This document shows, in pieces, positions 18,775 to 27,501 of a stretch of 41,708 nucleotides of DNA. A model generated the notes under the pieces. It was not told where the DNA came from and ran no database searches. It worked only from the letters and a program-made list of their open reading frames with translations. The stretch is taken from positions 1 to 41,708 of the forward strand of contig JADJAE010000178.1 in assembly GCA_016704445.1 (NCBI GenBank), read 5' to 3'. The position numbers and the translations under genes were made by a program. The first letter of the stretch is position 1, and each line of letters begins with the position of its first letter. Source of the DNA: Deltaproteobacteria bacterium. GTDB lineage: Bacteria > Myxococcota_A > Polyangia > Polyangiales > Ga0077539.

Positions 18775-21591
18775 TCAGGGGGCGGCGCTTCCATCGGCAA
18801 CGTCGCCCGCGGCGATCGCCTCCTGCCCCGCCGGGCAGAGCCCGCGCATCGCGCAGTGACTGCACCGCGACGCCTCGGCCGCCGGGGGAAAGCGCCCCTC
18901 GCGCAGCATCGCGGCGGCCTCGAGCGCCGTCGCGCGGATGCCATCGAGCATCGCGTCGTCGACCGGGCGCGCGTCGCGGGTGTCGTGATCGAGCTCCCAC
19001 ACCTCGACGGCCCTGGCGTCGCGCCCCGTGAGCGCGCGGTAGCCCAGCGCGTAGAGGTGCAGCTGCGCCTGCGTCTGGAGCTCGCTCTGCGCGTGGGCCG
19101 AGCTCTTGAGGTCGACGATGCTGGGGCGTCCGTCCTCGCGGCGCACCACGAGGTCGATGCGCCCGGAGACCGTGACCCCGTCGCCCATCGGGAGCTCGAT
19201 CGCCTGCTCGACGAACTCCACGGCGTCGAGGGTGTCGCCGCGGCTCGCGAGGTAGCGGGTGAGCATGCGCTCGGCCTGCACGCGCCGCTGCTCGGCGACG
19301 TCGGGCGTGGCGAAGGGCAGCCGCAGGTGGTCGGCCACGAGCGCAGGAACCTCGTCGGCCGTGCAGCGGTGGCCCTCGCGAGCGCGCCGGTGCACCTCGG
19401 CGAGAGCGTCGTGGAGGGCGGCGCCGAAGCCCTGCGCGGCCTCCGGGGGGGCGGAGAACCCGTACACCGCCTGGAGCTGAAACCGCTGCGGGCACTCGAA
19501 GAGGCTCTTGATGGTGCTGAAGTCGAGGCGGACGTTGGCGACGCCGTGACGGCCTTCGGGTGCGAGGCGCTCGCGGGGCGAGACATCAACGGCCGACACC
19601 TCGGGCTGTGTCGAGGCCCAGCGGAAGAACTGCGACGGCGTGCGCCAGAAGCTGAACTCGGGCGACGGGGAGAAGCTGAGCAGGAGGTGCTTCTGCGAGC
19701 GCGTGATGGCGACGTAGAAGAGGCGACGCTCGTCGTCGAGGACGCCCTGGTAGCGCGCGCCGTCGACCACGGCGTCGAGGGGGATGAGGTCCCACCAGTC
19801 CTTGCGCTTCTTCCTTCGCGGGTCCTGGGGAAAGGTCTTCGAAGGGAAGCGGCTCTCGACCAGGCCCGGCACCGCGACGACGGGCCACTGGAGCCCCTTG
19901 GCCTTGTGGATCGTCATGATGCGCACCGCGTCGGGGCTCGCGAGGGGGCTGTCGAGCAGGGCCTCGGCGTACTGATCCTTCGCGGCGTTCTCGAGGAAGT
20001 CGACGAGGCGGGCGTACTTCGGCGCGGCGGCCGTGCGGTGATGCACGCCCTCGAAGTCGCCCAGGAGCTGCGAGAACACCCCCAGGTTGGCGAAGACCAC
20101 CTCGCCCCGGCCCCTCTCGCCCTCGACCGCCTCCGCGCGCATCCCCACGCGCGCGAGAAACTCGAGGAACACCCGCTGCGGGAGGAGTTCCCACGCGCCC
20201 TCGTCGTCGGCGTACGCGACCTCGTCGCGCACGGCGTCGGCGTACGCGAGGCCCGCGTCGAGCGACTCGACGGAGATGCCCGGGCACGCCGCGGCCCACG
20301 CGATGCGAACATCGTCCGCCACGGCGCCCTCCGCGTCGGCGAGGTAGCGGAAGAGCGCCGCGGCGGCCTGCGCCTCCGGGGTCGCGAAGAGGTTGTTGAG
20401 GCCGCTCACGAGGTAGGGGATGCCGCGCGCCCGGAAGGCCTCGACGATCGGTCCGGCGTTGCGCCGCAGGTCGCTGCGCACGAGCACGCAGAGGTCGCTC
20501 CAGGCGAGCCCGCGCCGACGCGACCCGTCCTGGAAGGCCGCGCCGTGCAGGTCGACGAAGCGCTCGGCCAGCCACGCGGCCTCGTCGCGCGGGTGCTGGA
20601 ACGAGCGCGCCACCACGTCGCCTGGATCATCAGGCTGTGCGCCGGTGGCGATCATCTCTTTGGGGAGGCGCTCGCGGTTCTGCGCGATGAACCCGCGGGC
20701 GAGGTCGACGATGGCGCGGCTGGATCGGAAGTTCTCCTGCAGGCGCAGCGTGCGCGTGCCCGGGTAGCGCTCGGCGAAGCGGAGGATGTTGCCGACGCTG
20801 GCGCCGTTCCACTGGTAGATGCTCTGGTCGTCGTCGCCGACGACGCAGAGCCACGCGCCGAGGTCGGCGAGCGCGCGGACGACGCGCTCCTGGATGGGGT
20901 TCACGTCCTGGTACTCGTCGACGATGACGTGGCGCACGCGCGCCGAGAGCCGGGCGCGGAGGTCGGCGTCGTCGCGCAGCACGCGGACGGCGTGCTCCAT
21001 GATGGAGGTGAAATCGAGGTACGCCCGGTCGTCGAGCAGCGCGCGCCACGCGGCGAGGCCCTCGACCGCGGAGTTGCCATGGAGCTTCTCGGGGACGAGG
21101 TCCGCCTGGCGCAGCACGTCGAGGGTGTTGAGGTAGACGCCGGTGTCCTTCCACGGCGTGAGCTCGGCGTCCCAGAGGGTGCGGGTGTCGGCGCGACCGC
21201 TGCGCTCGGGGTGCCGCTCGACGAGCATGCGTTGCGCGACCTCGTCGAGCACGGTGCGCCCGACGAAGGACGGAACCTCGTTGCGCAGCAGGTCGAGGCA
21301 GAAGCCGTGGATGGTTCCGACGAACATCTCGGCGAGGCCGGGTACCTCGCCGAGGGAGTCGTGGACGCGGGCGGTGATGCGCTCCTTGAGCTCGCCGGCG
21401 GCCTTCTCGGTGAAGGTGAACGCGATGAGGTTGCGGGGCTCGAGCGACGGCGATCCGTCGGTGGTGGGGCGCAGCAGGGCCGCGACGCGACGGGCGACGA
21501 CCTCGGTCTTGCCCGAGCCCGCGCAGGCGATGAGCTGGAGGTGGCCGTCGCGGTGGGCGATCGCGGCGCGCTGCGACTCGGTGGGTTGCAT
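18775..21591 (-). CDS. UvrD-family helicase fused to Fe-S PD-(D/E)XK nuclease
   Basis: An intact 938-residue protein, ATG at 21591. The N-terminal ~650 residues are a superfamily 1A helicase: ACAGSGKTEVVARR (~22-35), FTFTEKAAGELKERI, HVIVDEYQDVNPIQ (~218-231), GDDDQSIYQWNG, then IMTIHKAKGLQWPVV and FYVAITRSQKHL. Residues ~690-938 form a RecB/AddB-like nuclease: FECPQRFQLQAVYG, GRIDLVVR and PSIVDLKSS (~809-830, catalytic D and DxK), and a closing CSHCAMRGLC. One upstream and three C-terminal cysteines fit the 4Fe-4S cluster of AddB/Cas4-type nucleases. It probably unwinds and degrades DNA ends. No AddB or RecC partner is next to it, so it seems to act alone or with the 18032 product. It lies convergent to the BREX-like operon. 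Confidence 0.9.
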   Translation of the reverse strand: MQPTESQRAAIAHRDGHLQLIACAGSGKTEVVARRVAALLRPTTDGSPSLEPRNLIAFTFTEKAAGELKERITARVHDSLGEVPGLAEMFVGTIHGFCLDLLRNEVPSFVGRTVLDEVAQRMLVERHPERSGRADTRTLWDAELTPWKDTGVYLNTLDVLRQADLVPEKLHGNSAVEGLAAWRALLDDRAYLDFTSIMEHAVRVLRDDADLRARLSARVRHVIVDEYQDVNPIQERVVRALADLGAWLCVVGDDDQSIYQWNGASVGNILRFAERYPGTRTLRLQENFRSSRAIVDLARGFIAQNRERLPKEMIATGAQPDDPGDVVARSFQHPRDEAAWLAERFVDLHGAAFQDGSRRRGLAWSDLCVLVRSDLRRNAGPIVEAFRARGIPYLVSGLNNLFATPEAQAAAALFRYLADAEGAVADDVRIAWAAACPGISVESLDAGLAYADAVRDEVAYADDEGAWELLPQRVFLEFLARVGMRAEAVEGERGRGEVVFANLGVFSQLLGDFEGVHHRTAAAPKYARLVDFLENAAKDQYAEALLDSPLASPDAVRIMTIHKAKGLQWPVVAVPGLVESRFPSKTFPQDPRRKKRKDWWDLIPLDAVVDGARYQGVLDDERRLFYVAITRSQKHLLLSFSPSPEFSFWRTPSQFFRWASTQPEVSAVDVSPRERLAPEGRHGVANVRLDFSTIKSLFECPQRFQLQAVYGFSAPPEAAQGFGAALHDALAEVHRRAREGHRCTADEVPALVADHLRLPFATPDVAEQRRVQAERMLTRYLASRGDTLDAVEFVEQAIELPMGDGVTVSGRIDLVVRREDGRPSIVDLKSSAHAQSELQTQAQLHLYALGYRALTGRDARAVEVWELDHDTRDARPVDDAMLDGIRATALEAAAMLREGRFPPAAEASRCSHCAMRGLCPAGQEAIAAGDVADGSAAP

Positions 21592-22026
21592 GGGCGATGC
21601 GCATCCGAACGGAGCGGGGAGGTGGGCGTCAGGGGGACTTCACTGCTGTCGGGCGGGGACCGGCACGCCGGGGGTCACGCCGGGGGACTCGACGCCGCGA
21701 TCACGGCGCAAGCGCTGGGCGCGCTCCGGGCCCGGCTCGCCGGCGGGACGTGGCGCGGAGGGGATGCGGCGGGCGCCGCCCGGGGCGGCGGGGCGGGGGA
21801 GCGGGCGGCGCGTGACGCGATGGACCTCCTGCTCCCAGAGCATGCGCAGGGGGTTCTCCAAACCAGGTCCCCCAACAGCAAGTCGTCCTCCTCGCACCGC
21901 GATCGCGTTGCCTGATGTGGCCGAGGGATGGTTCTCGCTTTGGTGTACCCTTCCCCGCGTGTCGCTCCTGTTGAAGGTCGGCCCTGGAACGCCCTCTACG
22001 ACACCGTGCTTGGGTAGACGAGCGCG
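21592..22026. other. Intergenic region, no supported gene
   Basis: About 435 bases between divergent genes. Several long frames cross it but none has a recognisable protein. The minus strand has a frame (about 21860 to 21640) beginning NPLRMLWEQEVHRVTRRPL that could be a gene remnant, too weak to call. Promoters for both the UvrD gene and the 22027 gene must lie here. Confidence 0.4.
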
Positions 22027-23000
22027 ATGAAATTGAGCGCGCCGCGCCTGCGCGCGGCAGGCGGTGACGGTCCCATCGAGGCGGCGATCGTATTGCACGA
22101 GGCCGAGCGGATCGAGGCACGGGCCGTCGGCGCCGTGGGGCCGCTCGATGCCATGACGCAGCTGCGATCGGCCGTCGAGCGATGCGGTCTGCTCGTGGAG
22201 GCCCGTAACCCGACGACGGTACTGCACGACCGGTGGCCCGGCGTGTGGTTGAGCGCGGAGTCAGTTCCGGCGGAGACCGTGGAGGCGGCGCTACGACGTC
22301 TGCGTCCTGCCGTGGAGGGGCTCCGCGCCGAACACCGGGCGGTGGTGGAGAAACATCCGGTCCTGATGCGCTCGCCCGGGCCGCGACCCATGATGGCAGT
22401 GCCGCCCTGCGCAAGACGCGTACGGCCCTCCGCGCCTACCTGGAGACTTTCCCAGGGGATTGGAACGGATGGCAGTACCTCGCGCTCATCGCCAACACCC
22501 TCCGACAATCGGAGGAGGCGTGGCGGGCGGTCCAGATCGCGCGCCGGTTCGACCCCGACGACGAGGGCGGATGGGCGTTGGAGGTGAACATCGCGACCGA
22601 TGCGCTCGCCCCCGACGAGCTCGGGCCCTGGCTGGATCGTGCCGCTTCGCACCTCTACCGGGAGGGTCGCAGCGCGGACGTGGCCCTGGCGATCGCAGGG
22701 GGTTACGCGATGCTCGCGCGCCGGACACCCGCCGAGCGATCGGAGCTTCTGACCAAAGCCGAGAAGGCCGCCTCCCGAAGCGAGGCGCTCTTGCGATTGA
22801 CCCTGGACGCCGAGCTGCGTCGCTACGTGCGTGGCATGCAGATGGCCCTCCGGGAACTGCGCTCGGGGCGCGAGCCGACGGAATCCATCCTCGACCGGGC
22901 TGGTCTTCCCGAGCTGCACGCGTTGCTCGACCGCAACGACCACGACACCCTCGCGACCCTCCGCGAACGCACCGCCGAAGTCCGCGGCCTGGCCGCGTAG
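22027..23000 (+). CDS. Hypothetical helical/TPR-like protein, frame-broken
   Basis: ATG 22027 opens a frame with MKLSAPRLRAAGG and LHEAERIEARAVGAVGPLD, which loses coherence near 22360-22390. The protein resumes in another frame as ALRAYLETFPGDWNGWQYL and EEAWRAVQIARRFDPDDEGG, which looks like one or two TPR-type helix pairs, and ends LRERTAEVRGLAA at 23000. The whole is about 325 residues with no signal peptide. I do not recognise it. The shift sits in a GGCCGCGACCC stretch and is probably a one-base error. Divergent from the UvrD-nuclease gene. Confidence 0.55.
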
Positions 23001-23266
23001 GCGAGGCGATCCCGGCGAGCGGTCCCGTCGAGGACGGACAGCGCCCCGGTGCAGCGCATCGTCGGCGACGCGGCGAAGTCGCCCGGCGTCGACGGTGTCT
23101 CCGCGGAGCTCGGTGCGCGCGAGGAGCCCGGCCACGCGGTGGGCCTCCTGCGTGGCCGCGACGCGGTAGGCACCGGGCGGTAGCCGAAGCACCGAATCGG
23201 GCTCGCAGGGGTCACCGAACCAGCGCAGACGATGAGCTGTGTGCCCGCGAGAGTCGCAGCTTCACG
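22997..23266 (-). CDS. Possible small gene or remnant, low support
   Basis: On the minus strand a short protein-like stretch can be read: KLRLSRAHSSSSALVR, then after a frame change near 23212 EPDSVLRLPPGAYRVAATQ and DDALHRGAVRPR. It looks like a small alpha/beta protein of about 90 residues, but the 3' end would run into the preceding gene and no stop defines it. It could be a decayed gene or a chance frame. Confidence 0.25.
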
Positions 23267-23388
23267 CGCTCGATGGGAGGTACAGAGTCGCCACTTCAAT
23301 GGCCTCGCAGGTGACGCGTACCCTTGGGTGCGTCGAAGGCGGCGCGTGATCTGGCCTCGCCCAGGGCGTACGCTCCGACCCGTTCATC

Positions 23389-23587
23389 ATGCGCGTCGGC
23401 GACCATCTCCCTCAGCTGCGTTTTCTGCTCTGGAGCCGGATGACCGATGAGGTCACCGAGCCCGGAGGCCTTTGCGCTCTACGAGGCCAACCGCCAGTGG
23501 GTCGACCGGGCGACCATGACCGAGCACGAGCGTCGCTTCTTCGATCGACTGGTCGCGACCTATGGGCGGGGAGTGTTCCTTGGTTGA
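23389..23587 (+). CDS. Small protein partner of a nucleotidyltransferase
   Basis: From ATG 23389: MRVGDHLPQLRFLLWSRMTD, then after a one-base frame change at the CCCGGAGG near 23463, EAFALYEANRQWVDRATMT and FFDRLVATYGRGVFLG, stopping at 23585-23587, about 66 residues. The TGA overlaps a TTG (23580-23582) that begins the nucleotidyltransferase-like frame. Coupling of a short helical protein to a nucleotidyltransferase recalls toxin-antitoxin pairs of the AbiE or MNT kind; the role of this small protein is not known. Confidence 0.5.
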
Positions 23588-23796
23588 GCGGGAGGAGAGC
23601 CGGCGGGTGATCGCGCTGCTCGACCGCATCGACGCGCCGCTCTTCCGCGCCGCCGGGTGTGAGGTTCGACGGCGGATCGGCGGTCTGGGCTCCGCTGCGA
23701 GGAGCTTCGCGTCTCGAGGGACGTCGACTTCCTCTGCGCCTGGCGGGCGACGCAACGGTCGGCAAGCACCGCCGACTGCGCATCGGGACGGTGTAG
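23580..23796 (+). pseudogene. Nucleotidyltransferase (AbiEii-like) remnant
   Basis: The frame starts LVEREESRRVIALLDRIDAP. After frame changes near 23660 and 23695 the NTase core can be read: FDGGSAVW and CEELRVSRDVDFLCA, matching the GGxA/S and DxD motifs of AbiEii/MNT-type nucleotidyltransferases. The normal C-terminal ~150-200 residues are missing. Right after the DVDF motif another frame gives AGDATVGKHRRLRIGTV and a TAG at 23794-23796, which looks like the true end of the protein. So there seems to be a large internal deletion plus two frame errors, and the gene is presumably dead. Confidence 0.5.
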
Positions 23797-23806
23797 CGTC
23801 GAGCCG

Positions 23807-24389
23807 ATGCGTGAGCCTCCTCCCGAAGCGGTGACCCGCGCTGCACGCCCCACCTGCTATCTCGTGATCGACGTCGAGGCGACCTGCGACGACGCGGGCA
23901 CCGTGCCCGGCCCCGAGATGGAGATCATCGAGGTGGGCGCCGTGTTCGTCGACGGCGACTCGCTCGCACCGCTCGAGGAGTTCCAGACCTTCGTCCGCCC
24001 CGTGCGACACCCCCGGCTGACGGCCTTCTGCACGCAGCTCACGACCATCACCCAGGCCATGGTGGACGCCGCGCCTGGCTTCCCCGAGGCGATGGCCGCC
24101 CTCTCTTCGCGCATCCACGCCCATGGCGGAGCGCCGCAGGTGCTGTTCGCCTCGTGGGGAGCCTACGACCGTTCGCAGTTCGAGCAGGACTGTCGCTACC
24201 ACAGCGTCGCGTGGCCGTTCGGCCCCGAGCACCTCAACCTCAAGGCGCAGTTCTCCGAGCGACGCGGAAGCTCCAGGCGATTCGGCATGGCCCAGGCGCT
24301 CCGGGCGGCGGGCCTCCTCCGCGGGAACCCACCACCGGGGCATCGACGACGCGCGAAACATCGCCCGACTGCTCCCGTTCATCGTGTGA
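23807..24389 (+). CDS. DEDDh 3'-5' exonuclease, ERI-1/RNase T like
   Basis: ATG 23807. CYLVIDVEATCDD gives the first D-x-E pair, FASWGAYDRSQFEQDC the second aspartate region, and, after a frame change near 24325-24335 in a CCACCACCGGGG stretch, HHRGIDDARNIARLLPFIV gives the H-x4-D motif and the stop at 24387-24389. About 193 residues, the usual size of a free-standing ERI-1-like ribonuclease of the exonuclease X/RNase T superfamily, which trims RNA or DNA 3' ends. Catalytic residues are all present once the shift is bridged. Confidence 0.8.
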
Positions 24390-24504
24390 GCCCTCGGGGC
24401 TACGGGACCCTCCTCCTGCACCTCGGGTACGTGCCGTCATCGAGCACTCTACGAGACGTAGCCGCGAAGCCGATCCAACCGACGAGACGCACCCGCGTCG
24501 GAGA

Positions 24505-25169
24505 GTGCAGGTTCACGAGCTCCTGCGCGACCCGAACAGCCCCCTCGCCCGCGACCCTCGGACCACCGGGGAGCTGCTCTCGCTGCTTCGAGCCGACGAC
24601 GACTATCTCGAGAACCAGCCCGATACGCTCGCGGTGCTTCTCTGGCGCAGCGGGAGCGAGGAATTCGACGCCGCCAGAGCGCTCGCCCGGAGCGCCAGCG
24701 CACACGATCGGGTGATCGCCGCCGACATCCTGGCGCAGTTCGGCTGGGACGTGGCGGGGCGCCTGGAGGAGTCCGTCGAAATCCTGATCGGGATGTTGTC
24801 CGACCCCGAAGAGCGGGTGCTCCGCGCGGTGGGCATCGCCCTCGGGCACCGCAAGAGCCCCGACGCGATCCCGGCGCTGCTGGGGTTGGCGTCGCGCTGC
24901 TTCAGCGGACGGAAGACGCGGACGGCGAGGTGCGCGGCGAGGCGCTCATCGGGCTCGCGGCTCGGCGCGATCCGCGCGTCCTGCCCGCGCTCCGTCGTGA
25001 GCTGGCAGGGGAGTTCTGCGGGGACTGGTGCGTGGAGGCGGCCGAGCTGCTCGCCGACGCCTCCCTGCGCGACGCGCTCCTCGCGCTGCGGGCGCGCCTC
25101 GGACCGGCCGACGAGGCGGCGTTCGCAACGAGCTTCGACGCGGCCATCAAGGCCTGCTCGCCGGGGTGA
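24505..25169 (+). CDS. HEAT-repeat protein, frame-broken
   Basis: GTG 24505 is the best start (VQVHELLRDPNSPLA). HEAT-type helical repeats follow: AARALARSASAHDRVIAADIL, LIGMLSDPEERVLRAVGIAL and DAIPALLGLA. Near 24880-24890 (CTGGGGTTGG) the frame changes, and further repeats follow as EVRGEALIGLAARRDPRVLP and CVEAAELLADASLRDALLAL, ending at 25169. About 221 residues. HEAT-repeat proteins of this kind bind partner proteins or act as lyase-like scaffolds. It lies directly after the exonuclease on the same strand, perhaps in one transcript. Confidence 0.7.
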
Positions 25170-25222
25170 TCGCTTGGTGCTCGCTGACATCGGCGAAGGT
25201 GCGGTGCTAGCGTCCGAAGGTC

Positions 25223-25518
25223 ATGAAGCCCATTCTTGAAGTCGCGAGAGACCTCGCCAACGCGCATCGCGCTGAAGACCATGAGATGAAGTCCGTGACC
25301 TCGCGGAATGAGCACGAGGTTCGCCTCGTCGGGTATCCGGCTCCATTAGCTCATCAGGGAGGTGCTCCCTTCCGCTTCGCCCTCGTCCTGATCTCGGCGT
25401 CCCTATGCTTCTGTCGTGCTCCCGCTCCGGTGACGATGACTGGGAGCGCATCGAACACGGCGATCTCGCCCTCCCTGCGGGTTGGGGTACTGCCCAGACG
25501 CTGCGCAAGATCGCCTGA
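25223..25518 (+). CDS. Small hypothetical protein, frame-broken
   Basis: ATG 25223: MKPILEVARDLANAHRAED, then NEHEVRLV. The frame decays around 25320-25420 and a plausible end is read in another frame as DDWERIEHGDLALPAG and TAQTLRKIA with a TGA at 25516-25518. About 97 residues with at least two frame changes. I do not know the family. Both ends look like coding sequence, so a small real gene with sequence errors or a recent pseudogene is likely. Confidence 0.4.
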
Positions 25519-25587
25519 AATAGATCACCGTGCGTAGGGGCGCTCGAACGGGCTCAACCCTCCGTCGCTCGGGGCAACAACGCGGTA

Positions 25588-25690
25588 TCAGTTCAGGGGT
25601 GCAAGCCGCTCGTTTGACGCTGGGGTTCGCGCGTTGGCGCTCACCCCAGGCTATAACAAGTGACGACCCCCACGTGCGTGGGGGTCTTTC
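25588..25690 (+). repeat. Dispersed structured repeat, copy B
   Basis: Runs from ATCAGTTCAGGGGTGCAAGC to GGGGGTCTTTCG. It is almost identical to the core of copy A and to the reverse complement of copy C. It contains the CTGGGGT/ACCCCAG stem and the terminator-like hairpin at 25665-25686, and lacks the distal GATGGACCTTCC part, which is present only in copies A and C. Confidence 0.85.
25665..25689 (+). terminator. Terminator-like hairpin in repeat copy B
   Basis: Stem GACCCCCAC / GTGGGGGTC with loop GTGC, followed by TTT. Compared with copy A, stem bases differ on both sides and remain paired. Confidence 0.65.
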
Positions 25691-25707
25691 GAACAGGAAT
25701 CCCACTT

Positions 25708-25872
25708 CAATGGAGCCCACTGCACATCGAATGGGGCTTCCGGAAGGTCCATCGTGTTCCGGTGCGAAAGACCCCCACGCACGTGGGGGTCGTCACTTGT
25801 TATAGCCTGGGGTGAGCGCCAACGCGCGAACCCCAGCGTCAAACGAGCGCCTTGCACCCCTGAACTGTTGAC
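25708..25872 (-). repeat. Dispersed structured repeat, copy C (inverted)
   Basis: Reads on the minus strand from 25872 (GTCAACAGTTCAGGGGTGC) through the two stems to CTTTCG at 25765, then on to GATGGACCTTCCGGAAG (25753-25737) and a GTGGGCTCCATTG end near 25708. This full-length form matches copy A over about 155 bases. With copy B it forms an inverted repeat with arms of about 100 bases and a spacer of 74 bases. Confidence 0.85.
25767..25791 (-). terminator. Terminator-like hairpin in repeat copy C
   Basis: Mirror of the hairpin in copy B (stem GACCCCCAC/GTGGGGGTC, then TTT on the minus strand). The two hairpins point at each other. Confidence 0.6.
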
Positions 25873-26096
25873 AACGCAGCGAAGCTCAGTATCCGTGGGA
25901 GACGACGGCCGGTGCGATCCAGTAGCCAGCACGGGACCTCGCGATCGTCGCCAGTCTGGGCAACCGAGGAACAACCTCATCGCGCACGTGGGCGAGTTCG
26001 CGTCAGGTTGAATCGGCATTTCCGACAGCATCTTCCCGTAGTCTCATCGCCGTAGGTCGCGGCGGAGCTTCGCCGGTTCTGCCAGACTCCACGCCC

Positions 26097-26480
26097 ATGA
26101 TGGACCTCTGGCTCCCCGAGGATTTTCGCGTCTACGTCTCGCCCGATGGGGGCGTCGCCAACGTGCCCTACGAGGGCAGCGAGGAGCGCGTGCTGGCCAC
26201 CGTCAACCTCTACCAGGGCGAGGACGGTGGCTACGTTGCCGTGTACTCACACCACGCCGAGGCGGGCGTCTACTCCGTCGGCGGAGGCATCTACGTCGTC
26301 GGCCAGGTGCGGCTGCGCGGTCGCTACGTGGGCCGCGTCTTCCACCCCACCGGCTTCGAGCAGAGGGACATCAGCGCGGCGTCCGAGATCGCCTTCGTCT
26401 GCAACCAGGCCTTCGGCGGCGGGGACTGGGAGTGCTGGGGCGGCGGCGACACCGGCGGCTGGTTCGGCTTCGAGGGCTGA
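26097..26480 (+). CDS. Hypothetical protein, Gly/Tyr-rich, strand-rich
   Basis: Intact 127-residue protein from ATG 26097 (or the second ATG at 26100). It reads MMDLWLPEDFRVYVSPDGG, a series of strand-like stretches (VLATVNLYQGEDGGYVAVYS), then a C-terminus rich in Gly and Trp (GGGDWECWGGGDTGGWFGF). No signal peptide is visible. Unknown family. It converges on the minus-strand gene ending at 26495. Confidence 0.6.
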   Translation: MMDLWLPEDFRVYVSPDGGVANVPYEGSEERVLATVNLYQGEDGGYVAVYSHHAEAGVYSVGGGIYVVGQVRLRGRYVGRVFHPTGFEQRDISAASEIAFVCNQAFGGGDWECWGGGDTGGWFGFEG

Positions 26481-26494
26481 AGCGGCGCGCTCTG

Positions 26495-27501
26495 TCAGGG
26501 CCTCGCGGGGGTCTCCAGCGGGGTGCGCGCCAGCTCGATCCAGTCGGGCTCGAGCCCCGTTGCAGGGCGCACGTTGGCGACGAGGCGCGACCGCCTGCTG
26601 CTCTCGCGCGAACGCCACGCGCCCCTCGCGCTGCCACCACCGGCGGTACGGCGCGGCGGTGGTGTCGGGCCCGCTGCCGGCGCCGGGGCCGGCGGGCTCG
26701 CGTCGGCCAGGCTGTCGCGCGACGAAGCCGAGGAGCTCGATGGACGTCACGGCGTTGCGGCGCGTGGTCTCCGCCTCGGAGGTCTCCAGCAGCGCGACCA
26801 GCGCGGGGATCACCCGGCGATCACGCCACGCCCGTAGCCGACCGGCGAGCATATGGCGCAGGTGCGGGTGGTGCGCGTACTGCCGCAGCGCGAGGTCGAG
26901 GTCGGCCCGGATCGGCGAGCTCGGAGAGCGCGATGAAGGCCTCGGTGTGCACCTGCGCGTCGCGCGACGAGGCGAGCTGAGCGCGCCAGAACCGCTGCAG
27001 CGCGCGAACGGGGGCGTGGCGGCCGAGGGCCCAGGCCGCGCACCGTCGTCGGTCTCTCGGGGCGTGGGCGACGGCGTCGAGCAGCGTCGCCCGGCCTGCG
27101 GTCGTGAGGTCGGTCGGAACCTCGATCTGCGGGTTGAGCCCGTTGCGCCCGGCGACGGCGCAGCGAGCGAGCCACGCGGGGACATCGGTGGGGCTCGCGG
27201 GCGGCGTCGGCGGGGTGGTCGGTGCTGGAGGCGCGGCGGGGCAGGGCCCGGCGTGGCGCCAGCGGTGACCGCCACCGGGGAGCGGGCGCTCGACGTGCGG
27301 CCGTCGCATCCGCAGAAGGTCATCGGCATCGGGTGCACGGCGGCGGACCAGCACTGGCGGCGGGCGGGTCCGTCGCAGCCCGAGGCGAAATAGGGCACCT
27401 CGTCGCTGCGGCACGGGCGGCCGACGATCGGCTCGGGAGGCCGCGGCTGTGCGCGGGCAGGGAGGTCCACGGCGAGGCCCACGGCGAGTGCGAAGATCCA
27501 T
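26495..27501 (-). CDS. Secreted HEAT-like protein, several frame breaks
   Basis: Read from the right, an ATG at 27501 needs one base removed to give FALAVGLAVDLPARAQP, a signal peptide, followed by a cysteine-containing segment (FASGCDGPARRQCW, MTFCGCDGR). After a shift near 27230, WLARCAVAGRNGLNPQIEV and TTAGRATLLDAVAHAPRD follow. After another near 26910, LDLALRQYAHHPHLRHML and RRVIPALVALLETSEAE resemble HEAT helices. The end reads RLVANVRPATGLEPDWIEL and stops at 26495-26497. About 330 residues in total. Each piece is coherent, so this is one secreted protein with at least three indels. Function unknown. Confidence 0.5.

Larger units (their letters stand above)
25519..26096. other. Non-coding region with inverted repeat pair
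   Basis: No gene is supported in these ~580 bases. 25588-25872 holds two copies of the dispersed structured repeat facing each other. The rest (25873-26096) shows no clear feature apart from leading to the gene at 26097. Confidence 0.6.

Noticed and set aside
18856..21915. A 1019-codon plus-strand frame across the UvrD-nuclease gene
   Set aside because: It has no domain and is antisense to a protein with all SF1 motifs. Composition alone explains the long frame.
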